From: SCGC-AG-212-J23 sp035303745
GTDB taxonomy: Bacteria; Pseudomonadota; Gammaproteobacteria; Burkholderiales; SG8-39
Assembly: GCA_964461055.1 (NCBI GenBank)
Contig: CAYWSG010000003.1
Coordinates: 34,020-98,019 of the forward strand
Length of the DNA: 64,000 nt
Direction of reading: 5' to 3'
Position 1 is the first letter of the stretch; every line of letters begins with the position of its first letter. The translations under genes were made by a program, and so were the position numbers. The notes under the pieces are model-generated. The model saw nothing but the letters and a program-made list of their open reading frames with translations. It had not been told where the DNA came from and did no database searches. Shown here piece after piece: positions 50,649-59,700 of the stretch.

Positions 50649-51041
50649 CTAGCTCACCAGGATCTGCCAGGCGAGCGCGGCCTGGGCGAGGAAGCCGACG
50701 GTAAACGCAAGGGTGCGCAGCCAGGGAATGGCGAGCGTGTAGACGATCGCGTGCGCCACGCGCGCCCAGAAGTAGATCACGGCGGCCTGCGCCGTGAGCG
50801 GCGTGCTGATGTCGAGCGCATGGGCCGCGAGCACGAGCGCGGCGAAGACGACGAGGTTCTCGATCCCGTTCGCGTGCGCCTTCTTCAGCCTGCGGGCCCA
50901 CGGCGACTGCGGCGGCGGATCGTCGGGATAGCCCACCGTCGGCGGCAGGCCCCAGACCGCCATCCGGTCGATGATGTACGGAATCCAGAGCAGCCCCGTG
51001 AACGCCGCGACGTACGCGAGATACAAGAGCTCCGTCTTCAT
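50649..51041 (-). CDS. MAPEG-family membrane protein
   Basis: A 130-residue four-helix membrane protein: LLYLAYVAAFTGLLWIPYII, then RRLKKAHANGIENLVVFAAL (the R-x3-A-H-x-N-x-x-E glutathione-binding motif of MAPEG), YFWARVAHAIVYTLAIPWLR and a last helix. Members conjugate glutathione to lipophilic compounds, which fits the convergent GST gene. No ribosome site anomaly was seen. Confidence 0.88.
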   Translation of the reverse strand: MKTELLYLAYVAAFTGLLWIPYIIDRMAVWGLPPTVGYPDDPPPQSPWARRLKKAHANGIENLVVFAALVLAAHALDISTPLTAQAAVIYFWARVAHAIVYTLAIPWLRTLAFTVGFLAQAALAWQILVS

Positions 51042-51074
51042 GCGCCCCCCGGTTTGTGACGACGCCGGGACTTT

Positions 51075-51105
51075 ACCCCTGAAAAGGGGTCTGTCCCTAA
51101 ATTGA
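51075..51105. repeat. Hairpin plus GGGGTCTGTCCC-type repeat
   Basis: ACCCCT-GAAA-AGGGGT forms a hairpin with a GNRA-like loop, followed by GTCTGTCCCTAAATTGAC. The head AAAAGGGGTC matches that of the other dispersed element (22021, 36685), but the rest differs. It lies between the DapA-like gene stop and the MAPEG gene, both read leftward, so it may also serve as a processing or attenuation site. Confidence 0.6.
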
Positions 51106-51106
51106 C

Positions 51107-52003
51107 CTAAGTTGCCTTGAGCGCGCCGATGGCCTGCAGCGCCTTGCGCACGTCGGTGACGCCTTCGGGGGAAAGCGGCGCCTGCGGCGGGAGCGGCGCG
51201 CCCACGGCGTAGCCCTGGAGCTCGAGGCCGCCCTTGATGCAGGCGGCGAGGTTGTACTTCGCGAAGGCCTGGTTGAGCGCCCAGAGGGGGCGCTGCTTTT
51301 CCATGGCCGCCTTCCAGTCGCCGCGCCGGCAGATCTCGTAGAGCTCGACGCTCTGGCGCGGCGCGACGCACGCGGGCCCCGCCATCCACCCTACGCCGCC
51401 GATCAGCATGACGCAGGCCGGGATGTGCGCCGAGGCGGCGAAGACCTGCATGCGGCCCTCGACCCGGTTGAGGATGGAGAGAAGCCGCCCGGTGTTGGTG
51501 GAGGCGTCCTTGATGTAGCGGATGTTCGGCACGCGCGAGAGCCGCTCGATGGCGGGCAGCGTCAGGTCCGAGCGCTGGAAGTTGGGGTTGGTATAGAGAA
51601 CGACCGGGAGCTTCACCGCCTCGGCGATGGCGGTGAAGTAGGCGACGACGCCGTCGTCGCTGAGCGGGAAGTACGCCTCGAGGATGGCGAGGATCCCATC
51701 GCAGCCGAGCCTCTCGTAGGCCTTGGCCTGCAGAACGGCGTCGGCGATCGTCGTAGACGCCACGCCCGCCACGACCGGGACCTTCTTCGCCGCGGCCTGC
51801 ACCACCACCTCGACCACGCGCTTTCGCTGCTCCCAGGTGAGATAGGCGAACTCGCCCGTGGACCCGAGGGGCGTCAGGCCGTGCACGCCGGAGGCAATGA
51901 GGTCCTGCGACAGGCGCTCGAGGACGTCGGCATCGATCTCGCCGTCGGGCTTCACGGGAGAAACGAGGTAGGGGAAGACCCCGTGGAATTCCGCATTCTT
52001 CAT
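51107..52003 (-). CDS. Dihydrodipicolinate synthase-family aldolase
   Basis: A 298-residue class I aldolase of the DapA/NAL superfamily. The GSTGEF motif (residues 47-52), Tyr137 in YTNP and the Schiff-base Lys165 in RYIKDAS are present. The Arg site of true DapA for diaminopimelate is not evident and the gene is in a catabolic context (acyl-CoA dehydrogenase, CoA-transferase, cupin), so it is more likely a lyase for another 2-oxo acid. It starts 13 bp after the acyl-CoA dehydrogenase gene. Its stop abuts a repeat element. Confidence 0.87.
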   Translation of the reverse strand: MKNAEFHGVFPYLVSPVKPDGEIDADVLERLSQDLIASGVHGLTPLGSTGEFAYLTWEQRKRVVEVVVQAAAKKVPVVAGVASTTIADAVLQAKAYERLGCDGILAILEAYFPLSDDGVVAYFTAIAEAVKLPVVLYTNPNFQRSDLTLPAIERLSRVPNIRYIKDASTNTGRLLSILNRVEGRMQVFAASAHIPACVMLIGGVGWMAGPACVAPRQSVELYEICRRGDWKAAMEKQRPLWALNQAFAKYNLAACIKGGLELQGYAVGAPLPPQAPLSPEGVTDVRKALQAIGALKAT

Positions 52004-52016
52004 TTCTAGCTCTTCT

Positions 52017-53156
52017 TCAGTAGGACTTCGGCAGGCCGAGCACCTTCTCGGCGATGAAGCAGAGGATGAGCTCGCGGCTCACCGGCGCGATGCGGCCGAC
52101 GAGCGACTCGCGCAGGTAGCGCTCGACGTGGAACTCCTTGGCGTAGCCGTAGCCGCCGTGCGTCATGACCGCCTGCTGGCAGGCGTCGAAGCAGGCTTCG
52201 CCGGCCAGGTACTTCGCCGCATTCGCCTCCGCGCCGCAGGGCTTGCCGGCGTCGTAGAGGCTTGCCGCCTTCATCACCATGAGGTTCACCGCCTCGAGCT
52301 GCGCCCAGTGAGCGGCGAGCGGATGCTGGATCGCCTGGTTCTGGCCGATCGGCCGGTCGAATACCACGCGCTCCTTGGCGTAGGCGCTCGCCCGGCTGAT
52401 CGCGCAGCGGCCGAGGCCGACAAGCTCGGCGGCGATCAGGATGCGCTCGGGGTTCATGCCGTGCAGGATGTACTCGAAGCCCTTGCCTTCCTCGCCGATG
52501 CGGTCGGCCTCGGGCACGGGCAGGGCGTCGAAGAACACCTGGTTGGAGTCGACCGCGTGGCGGCCCATCTTGTCGATCTCGCGCACCTCGATGTGGCTGC
52601 GGTCGAAGTCCGTATAGAAAAGCGTCAGGCCCTGCTCGGCCCTGGCGAGGAGCAGCACCTTCTCAGCCACCTGCGCGGTGGAGATCCAGACCTTCTGGCC
52701 GGAGACGATGTACCGGTCGCCCTTTCTCTCCGCCTTGACCTTCAGCTTCCGGGTGTTGAGTCCCGTGTTGGGCTCCGTCACGGCAAAGCAGGCACGGTGC
52801 TTTCCCTGGATGAGCGGCGGCAGCATGCGCCGCTTCTGCTCCTCGGTTCCGAAGACGACGACCGGATTCAGGCCGAAGATGTTCATGTGCACCGCCGAGG
52901 CGCCGGAGAAGCCGGCGCCGGACTGGGCGATGGCCTGCATCATGAGCGCCGCCTCGGTGATGCCGAGCCCGGCGCCGCCGAATTCTTCCGGCATGGCGAT
53001 GCCGAGCCAGCCGTCGCGCGCGAGCGCCTGGTGGAACTCCGAGGGAAAGCCGCCCTCCTTGTCGCGCTTCAGCCAGTAGTCGTCGGGAAAGCGGGCGCAG
53101 AGCTTCGCGATCGAGTCGACGATCCTCTGCTGGTCCTCGGAGAGATCGAAGTTCAT
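52017..53156 (-). CDS. Acyl-CoA dehydrogenase-family protein
   Basis: A 379-residue flavoenzyme with all three domains: N-terminal helical (MNFDLSEDQQRIVDSIAKLC), the beta-domain FAD/substrate blocks CFAVTEPNTGLNT and YIVSGQKVWIST, and the C-terminal helical domain (RPIGQNQAIQHPLA, MTHGGYGYAKEFHVERYLRE). It oxidises an acyl-CoA at C2-C3. The catalytic-base position in the GGYGYAKE-F-VER block is occupied as usual. Cooperates plausibly with the CoA-transferase nearby. Substrate chain unknown. Confidence 0.9.
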   Translation of the reverse strand: MNFDLSEDQQRIVDSIAKLCARFPDDYWLKRDKEGGFPSEFHQALARDGWLGIAMPEEFGGAGLGITEAALMMQAIAQSGAGFSGASAVHMNIFGLNPVVVFGTEEQKRRMLPPLIQGKHRACFAVTEPNTGLNTRKLKVKAERKGDRYIVSGQKVWISTAQVAEKVLLLARAEQGLTLFYTDFDRSHIEVREIDKMGRHAVDSNQVFFDALPVPEADRIGEEGKGFEYILHGMNPERILIAAELVGLGRCAISRASAYAKERVVFDRPIGQNQAIQHPLAAHWAQLEAVNLMVMKAASLYDAGKPCGAEANAAKYLAGEACFDACQQAVMTHGGYGYAKEFHVERYLRESLVGRIAPVSRELILCFIAEKVLGLPKSY

Positions 53157-53164
53157 GCGTGCCG

Positions 53165-53347
53165 TCAGAGACGCTTGCGGTTGAGGAGCCCCCCGATGCC
53201 GAGGGCGATGAGGATGAGCGGCCACCAGGTGCCGATCAGCTCGCGCAGCTGCGCGAACGCGAGGTAGCCAAGGTTATGGGCGAGAAAGAGCGCGCCCACG
53301 ACGATGAGGACGATCGGCCACACGAGATTGCGGTTGGCGTCAGCCAT
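53165..53347 (-). CDS. Small two-helix membrane protein (DUF5668/LiaF-like)
   Basis: A 60-residue protein: NLVWPIVLIVVGALFLAHNL, a short turn, and LIGTWWPLILIALGIGGLLN ending RKRL. The W-P-hydrophobic-G pattern, twice repeated, is the small transmembrane unit of DUF5668/LiaI-LiaF-type proteins. Strong ribosome site AAAGGGG precedes the ATG at 53347. It sits between the CoA-transferase and acyl-CoA dehydrogenase genes but is probably unrelated in function. Confidence 0.75.
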   Translation of the reverse strand: MADANRNLVWPIVLIVVGALFLAHNLGYLAFAQLRELIGTWWPLILIALGIGGLLNRKRL

Positions 53348-53403
53348 GGTTCCCCTTTCCTGTGGTTCTTCGTATTGTGTTTCTCCGCCGGGCACGGGAG
53401 CGC

Positions 53404-54543
53404 TCACGACGTGCGAACGGCACCCTCGCGCTCGAGCTGAGCGATCGCCGCCTCGTCGAAGCCGAGCTCCGCCAGGATCTCGCGCCCGTGCTCGCCGAGC
53501 CCGGGCGTGCCGGCGCGAAGCGCGCCGCCGCGGCGGCCATCGGCCCACACCGGGAAGGTGGGGAAGCCTTCGGTGACGGCCTCGCGCTCGATGAGCTGCC
53601 GGTTCGACGCCGCCGCCTCCCCGGGCGTGACGCAGAGGTCCACCGGGATGTCGTTCTCCTCGCAGAGCCGGATCCATTCCTCCGCGGTTCTCGTTTTCAT
53701 CGCCTCGGCAAGACGCCGCGAAAGCTCGTCCCCATTCTGCCTGCGCTTCGCGTCGGTCGAGAAATCGTCGGACTCGAAGCCGAATCCCGGCACGATCCGG
53801 CGGAAATTGTCCCAGAAGTGCTCCTCCAGGATCCCGAGGGTAAGGCGCTTGCCGTCCCTGGTCTCGAAGACGTCGTTGACCGGGAAGAGATGCGCGCGCG
53901 GATCGACGTTCGGGTCGAGGCTATGGCGCATGGCGGCCCAGAAGAAGCCGGCCTCGAAGAGCGAGAGGTCGAGGTAGCAGCCCTTGCCGGAAGCGCCGCG
54001 CTGGTGCAGCGCGGCGAGCACCGCGACGGCGGCGAAGCTGCCGCCGGCCATGTCGGCCACCGGGTACGAGGAGCGTGCCGGCGGCTGCAGCCACTGGCCC
54101 GGAAACGCCAGCCCGCCCGCCGCGGCAACGTAATTGACGTCATGGCCGGGCCGCTCGCGCCACGGCCCCGTCTGCCCGTAGCCGGAGATGGAGCAGTAGA
54201 TGAGCCGCGGGTTGTGCCGCTTCAGCGACTCGTAGTCGATCCCGAGGCGCTTCGCCACGCCGGGCCGGAAGCCTTCGAGGACGATGTCCGCGCGCCTGGC
54301 GAGTCTCTCGACGATCCTGTCCTTGTCCTTGTGCTTGAGGTCGAGAGCGATGCTGCGCTTGTTGCGGTTCTCCATGTGGAACTGGACCGGGATGTAGGCG
54401 CGCCCCGGATCGCCACGCGGCATCTCGACCTTGATCACCTCGGCGCCGAGGTCGGCGAGCATCGCCGAGCAGAACGGCCCGGGAATGAACATCGCGAAAT
54501 CCACCACCCTGATGCCGGCGAGCGGCAGCCATGCCTCGGACAT
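53404..54543 (-). CDS. CaiB/BaiF family CoA-transferase
   Basis: A 379-residue family III CoA-transferase: LPLAGIRVVDFAMFIPGPFC, AEVIKVEMPRGDPGR, NKRSIALDLK, RPGVAKRLGIDY and the conserved Asp in YPVADMAGG, all signature blocks. It moves CoA between two carboxylic acids through a glutamyl/aspartyl anhydride. The start overlaps the cupin gene's stop by 1 base (TGATG). It likely activates a substrate for the acyl-CoA dehydrogenase gene downstream. Confidence 0.9.
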   Translation of the reverse strand: MSEAWLPLAGIRVVDFAMFIPGPFCSAMLADLGAEVIKVEMPRGDPGRAYIPVQFHMENRNKRSIALDLKHKDKDRIVERLARRADIVLEGFRPGVAKRLGIDYESLKRHNPRLIYCSISGYGQTGPWRERPGHDVNYVAAAGGLAFPGQWLQPPARSSYPVADMAGGSFAAVAVLAALHQRGASGKGCYLDLSLFEAGFFWAAMRHSLDPNVDPRAHLFPVNDVFETRDGKRLTLGILEEHFWDNFRRIVPGFGFESDDFSTDAKRRQNGDELSRRLAEAMKTRTAEEWIRLCEENDIPVDLCVTPGEAAASNRQLIEREAVTEGFPTFPVWADGRRGGALRAGTPGLGEHGREILAELGFDEAAIAQLEREGAVRTS

Positions 54544-54941
54544 CACTTCCTCACGTTTTCGGGTTTCTCGAGATAGGGCGGCGCGTAGATGACCAGCACC
54601 CGGGCGCGCTCCGAGGTCGCCTGGAACACGTGCATCTCGTCGGCGGGGAAAAAGCACGCGTCCCCGGGCCCCATGTCGAAGGACTCGCCGCCCACCTCGA
54701 CATGCGCCGTGCCTTCCAGCAGGTAGCACGCCTGCTCGATGCCCGGGTGGGCATGCGGCAGCGCGCCCTTGCCGCGCTCGAGCTCCCCCACCAGCACCTC
54801 GAGCTGGCGCGCGCCGACCGTCTCGGGCGCGATCAGGCGGTAGTTGCGCGTGCCGGTGTGGTTGGCCGGCGCATACGGCACGACCTCGGCCTGGCGCACG
54901 AGGTACCGGTAGGTGCTGGATTCCTGGCGGGATTTGGTCAT
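54543..54941 (-). CDS. Cupin-domain protein
   Basis: A 132-residue single cupin: HAHPGIEQACYLLEGTAHVE (first cupin motif, His residues and Glu) and MGPGDACFFPADEMHVFQAT (second motif with His). Both metal-binding motifs are intact, so it may bind Fe, Mn or Ni. A role as a small dioxygenase or isomerase is possible. It is divergent from the TetR-type gene, with an 18-bp palindrome in the 48-bp gap, and heads the leftward cupin/CoA-transferase unit. Confidence 0.85.
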   Translation of the reverse strand: MTKSRQESSTYRYLVRQAEVVPYAPANHTGTRNYRLIAPETVGARQLEVLVGELERGKGALPHAHPGIEQACYLLEGTAHVEVGGESFDMGPGDACFFPADEMHVFQATSERARVLVIYAPPYLEKPENVRK

Positions 54942-54944
54942 ATG

Positions 54945-54962
54945 CTAGACTGCACGGTCTAG
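54945..54962. promoter_or_regulatory. Candidate TetR operator
   Basis: CTAGAC-TGCACG-GTCTAG is a perfect inverted repeat with 6-bp arms. It lies in the 48-bp gap between the divergent cupin and TetR-type genes, 27 bp before the TetR start. The GAC...GTC core is common to TetR-family sites. It probably lets the regulator control itself, the efflux operon and the cupin unit. Confidence 0.7.
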
Positions 54963-54989
54963 TCTAAGTCGACGGCTTCCGGAAGCTCC

Positions 54990-55583
54990 ATGTCCCTGCG
55001 CGAATCGGCCACCGCGGCCAACCGCGACCGCGTGCTGCGCGCGGCGACGAGCTCGTTCCTCGCCCGCGGCTACGGCTCGAGCGTAGATTACATTGCGCAG
55101 CGCGCCGGCGTAGCGAAACAGACCGTCTACCACCATTTCCCGAGCAAGGAGGCGCTCTTCAAGGAGGTCGCCCGCGAGCTCGCCAAGGCGGTCCTGGTGG
55201 AGCTGGAGGGCCCCTCGGCGAGCCTGCGCGAAGCGCTGGTGCGCTTCGCCCTCGCCTACCGCAAACGCGTGCTCGCGCCCCAGGGCGTCGCCATCTTCCG
55301 CACGCTCGTCCCCGAGATCGTCCGCTTCCGGGCGCTCGCGCGGTCCATGTACGCCGAGAGCGCGGGGGAGACGGTGCGCCGCCTCGCCGCGCGCCTCGAG
55401 CGCGCCATGGACGAGGGGGAGCTGCGCCGCGACGATCCGGAGTTCGCCGCCGAGATGCTCACCGGCATGCTCGTCGGACAGGACCGCATCAAGCGGCTCT
55501 TCGGCATCCCCGCCGACGGCGAGCCCGAGCCGCGCCGCGCCGAGCGGATCGTCGATTGCTTCCTGAAAGCCTTTTCGCCATGA
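54990..55583 (+). CDS. TetR/AcrR-family transcriptional regulator
   Basis: A 197-residue repressor. The N-terminal helix-turn-helix is ANRDRVLRAATSSFLARGYG and then VDYIAQRAGVAKQTVYHHFP, followed by SKEALFKEV. The C-terminal ligand domain (60-197) resembles the TetR_C AcrR type (IVRFRALARSMYAESAGETV). It is the first gene of the efflux operon: its stop overlaps the adaptor gene start (ATGA). The inducer is unknown; the operator candidate lies just upstream. Confidence 0.9.
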   Translation: MSLRESATAANRDRVLRAATSSFLARGYGSSVDYIAQRAGVAKQTVYHHFPSKEALFKEVARELAKAVLVELEGPSASLREALVRFALAYRKRVLAPQGVAIFRTLVPEIVRFRALARSMYAESAGETVRRLAARLERAMDEGELRRDDPEFAAEMLTGMLVGQDRIKRLFGIPADGEPEPRRAERIVDCFLKAFSP

Positions 55584-56743
55584 AGAAGAAGAGCACCATG
55601 AAAGCAGCCTGGGGGACCCGAGTCGCCGCGCTCGCCGCGTGCGCCATCATCGCCGCCTGCAGCCAGGGCGGCGCGCAGGAGAAGGGGGCGTCCAAGGCGC
55701 CGCCGGGCGACGGCGCCGTTCCGGTGAGCGCCATCGCGGTCGCGCCGCGCCCGGTGCCCATCGCCTTCGAGGCCGTGGGCCGCGCGGAAGGCTCGCGCGA
55801 GGTCCAGGTGCGCGCGCGCGTCGCCGGCATTCTCGAGGCGCAGCTCTTCACCGAGGGCGACACGGTCAAGGCCGGCACGCCGCTCTTTCGCATCGAGCGC
55901 GCGCCCTTCGAGATCGAGCTCCAGCAGGCGCGCGCGCAGCTTGCGCAGGAAACGGCTCGCAAGGAGCTCGCCGAGCAGGAGCTCGAGCGCCTGAAGCGCC
56001 TGGCCGACCGGCGCGCCATCAGCCAGAAGGAAGCCGACCAGGCCGCCTCGCTCGCCCGCCAGAGCGCCGCCGCGGTCCAGCTCGCCCAGGCGCGCGTGCG
56101 CCAGGCCGAGCTCAACCTCTCCTACACCACGGTCAAGGCGCCCATCAGCGGCATCACCGGCCGGGCGCTGCAGTCGGTCGGCAGCCTCGTCTCGCCGGGG
56201 AACGACTCGGCGGTGCTCACCGCCATGACGCGCGCCGATCCGATCTGGGTGCGCTTCGCGCTCTCGGAGGCCGAGTACGCGCGGCTCAAGAACAACGCCT
56301 CGGCGGGCAGCAGCGAGCCGACCGGCATCGAGGTAAAGGTGCAGACCGCGGACGGCACGCCCTACCCCGAGGCGGGGCGGCTCAACTTCGCCGGCTCCAC
56401 CGTGGACGAGGCGACCGGCACGGTGCAGATGCGCGCGGCGCTGCCCAATCCGAGGCAGCAGCTTCTCCCCGGGCAGTACGTTCGCGTGCAGGTCATCGCC
56501 GGCTCGCAGGAGGCGATCGTCGTGCCGCAGAGCGCGGTGCTGCAGGACCAGAGCGGCCGCTTCGTCTGGGTCGCCGGACCCGACGGCAAGGCGGCGCAGC
56601 GCCCGATCCGCGCGGGAAGCTGGGTCGGCAACGACTGGGTCGTGCTCGAGGGGCTTCAGCCCGGCGACCTGGTGATCGTCGACAACCTCTCGCGGCTTCG
56701 CCCCGGGACGCCGGTACAGGTCCAGAAGCCCCGGAATTCCTAG
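55580..56743 (+). CDS. RND efflux periplasmic adaptor (membrane fusion protein)
   Basis: A 387-residue adaptor lipoprotein. The signal with lipobox-like AIIAACS is followed by the lipoyl half-motif VRARVAGILEAQLFTEGDTV, the alpha-helical hairpin (FEIELQQARAQLAQETARKE and AISQKEADQAASLARQSAAA), YTTVKAPISGITGRA and the beta-barrel/MP domain. MFP-family structure is complete. It links the inner-membrane pump to the outer-membrane factor. It overlaps the TetR gene by 4 bp and is 34 bp before the pump gene. Confidence 0.92.
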   Translation: MKKKSTMKAAWGTRVAALAACAIIAACSQGGAQEKGASKAPPGDGAVPVSAIAVAPRPVPIAFEAVGRAEGSREVQVRARVAGILEAQLFTEGDTVKAGTPLFRIERAPFEIELQQARAQLAQETARKELAEQELERLKRLADRRAISQKEADQAASLARQSAAAVQLAQARVRQAELNLSYTTVKAPISGITGRALQSVGSLVSPGNDSAVLTAMTRADPIWVRFALSEAEYARLKNNASAGSSEPTGIEVKVQTADGTPYPEAGRLNFAGSTVDEATGTVQMRAALPNPRQQLLPGQYVRVQVIAGSQEAIVVPQSAVLQDQSGRFVWVAGPDGKAAQRPIRAGSWVGNDWVVLEGLQPGDLVIVDNLSRLRPGTPVQVQKPRNS

Positions 56744-56777
56744 CCGCAGCCGGCGCCCCTCACCCAGGAATCGCGCG

Positions 56778-59700
56778 ATGCTCTCGAAGTTCTTCATCCA
56801 CCGGCCGGTCTTCGCCGGCGTGCTCGCGATCGTCATCGTGCTCGCCGGGCTCGTCTCGGCGCTCCTGCTGCCGGTCGCCCAGTACCCGGAGATCGCGCCC
56901 CCGACCGTGCGGGTGAGCGCGAGCTACCCGGGCGCGAGCGCCGAGACGCTCGCGCGCACGACCGCCGCGCCCATCGAGGAGCAGCTCTCCGGCGTGGAGG
57001 GCCTTTCCTACTTCAGCTCCTCCTCGTCCTCCAACGGCGCGCTGCAGATCACCATCACCTTCGAGCCCGGCACGAACGTCGACCAGGCGATCTTCAACGT
57101 GAACAACCGCGTGCAGGCGGCGCTGCCGCGCCTGCCGGACGAGGTGCGCCGCAACGGCGTGCTCGTGCAGAAGCGCTCCTTCGACATCCTGCTCCTCGTC
57201 TCGCTCGTCTCGCCCGACAACTCGCGCGACACGCTCTTTCTCTCCAACTTCGCCTCGCTCAACATCGTCGACGAGCTGAAGCGGATCCCGGGCGTCTCGG
57301 ACGTGCTGGTGTTCGGCGCGCGCGACTACTCCATGCGCGTCTGGCTGAACCCGGAGAAGATGGCGCGCCTGGGCGTCACGCCCTCGGACGTCGCGGCGGC
57401 GCTGCGGGCGCAGAACGCGCAGTACGCGGCCGGCCGCATCGGCGCCGAGCCGGCGCCGGACGGCCAGGCGATCACCTACACCGTCACCGCGCGGGGACGG
57501 CTCGTCGAGCCCGAGGAGTTCGGCGAGATCGTGGTGCGCGCGGCGGGCCCCGGAGGGCTGCTGCGCCTGAAGGACATCGCCCGCGTCGAGCTCGGTGCGC
57601 TCAACTACGACACCTCGAGCACGCTCGACGGCCAGGCGACGATCGGCATGGCCACCTACCTGCAGCCCGGGGCCAATGCGCTCGAGGTGGCCGACCTCAT
57701 CCGCGCGCGCATGCGCGAGCTGAAGGCGGAGTTCCCCGCCGGCGTCGACTACGCCATCCCCTTCGACACCACGCGCTTCGTCGACGCCTCGATCCGGGAA
57801 GTGAACAAGACGATGATCGAGGCCGCGTTCCTCGTGCTCGCGGTCGTGTTCCTCTTCCTGCAGACCTGGCGCGCGACGCTCATCCCCATGATCGCCGTGC
57901 CGGTCTCGCTCGTGGGCGCCTTCGCCGGGCTGTGGCTGGTCGGCTTCTCCATCAACACGCTCACCCTCTTCGCGCTCGTGCTCGCCATCGGCATCGTCGT
58001 GGACGACGCCATCGTGGTGCTGGAGAACGTGGAGCGCCTCATCCGCGACCACGACATGCCGCCCTTCGAGGCGGCGCTCGAGGCCATGCGCGAGGTCTCC
58101 GGCGCCGTCATCGCCATCGTGCTCGTGCTCTGCGCGGTGTTCATCCCGGTCGCCTTCCTCGGCGGCATCGCCGGCCAGCTCTACCGGCAGTTCGCCGTCA
58201 CGCTCACCTTCGCCGTGGTGATCTCGGGCTTCATCGCCCTCACGCTCACGCCGGCGCTCTGCGCGCTGCTCATGAAGCGGGGCGATCACCACTCGCGCCT
58301 CTTCAAGCCGTTCAACGTCGCCTTCGCCTGGACCACCGCCCGCTTCCTCGACGGCGTCGGCTTCCTCATCCGGCGCCCGCTCGTCTCGCTCGCGCTCTTC
58401 GGCGGCATGGTCGCGCTCACGGTGTTCCTCTTCCTGCGGGTGCCGTCGAGCTTCGTGCCCTCCGAGGACCAGGGCTATGTCTTCACCAACATCCAGCTCC
58501 CCGACGGCGCGACCATGGAGCGCACGCGAGCCATGTCCGCGCGCCTGAGCGAGCAGGTCAAGGCGCATCCGGGCGTGCAGAACGTGATCGCCGTCAACGG
58601 CTTCGACCTCATCGGCGGCGGCAACAAGACCAACGCCGCCACCATGTTCGTGCCGCTCAAGCACTGGGACGATCGCCCCGGCATCGGCGCGCAGAAGGTG
58701 GCCGGCGACCTCATGGCGATGGGCGCCGAGCTGCGCGAGGGTCTCACCCTCGCCTTCAATCCGGCGGCCATCCGGGGCCTCGGCACCGCGGGCGGCTTCG
58801 AGGTGAACCTGCAGTCGCGCACGAGCGCCGACGCGCAGCGGCTCTTCGAGGTGAACCAGGCGTTCCTCGCGGCGCTGCGCGAGCATCCGCTCCTCACCGG
58901 CATCAATTCCTTCTACCGGCCGACGGTGCCGCAGCTCTACGTCGAGGTCGACCGCGAGAAGGCGCTCTCCCTCGGCGTGCCGGTGCAGGACGTGTTCGAT
59001 GCGCTGCAGAGCACGATGGGCTCGCTCTACGTGAACGACTTCAACAAGTTCGGCCGCACCTACCGCGTGCAGATGGCGGCCGACGCGGGCTTCCGCGACG
59101 ACCCGTCGGACCTCGGCGCCGTCTACGTGCGCTCGGCAACCACGAAGGAGATGGTGCCCCTCAAGGCGCTCATCCGCACGGCCAATGTCGTCGGCCCCGA
59201 GCAGCTCGAGCGCTTCAACGGCTTTCTCTCCGCCAAGGTCATCGGCAGCGGACGGCCGGGGGTGTCCTCGGGCGAGGCCATCGCGGCGGTGGAGGAGGTC
59301 GCGGCGAAGGTGCTGCCGGAGGGCTACCAGATCGCCTGGTCGGGGCAGGCCTACCAGGAGAAGCGCACCGGCAGCGCCTCGGCGTTCGCCTTCGCGCTCG
59401 CCATCGTCATGGTGTTCCTGATCCTCGCGGCGCTCTACGAGCGGTGGCTGCTGCCCTTCGCGGTGGTCATGGCCGTGCCCTTCGCGGTGCTCGGCGCGCT
59501 TTCCTTCGTGTGGGCGCGCGGCCTCGAGAACGACATCTACTTCCAGATCGGCCTCGTCGTGCTGATCGGCCTCGCGGCGAAGAACGCCATCCTGATCGTG
59601 GAGTTCGCGCAGCAGGGCTTCCTCGAGGGCAAGAACGCCGTAGAGGCGGCGCTGCACGCGGCGCGGCTGCGCTTCCGGCCGATCGTCATGACCTCGCTCG

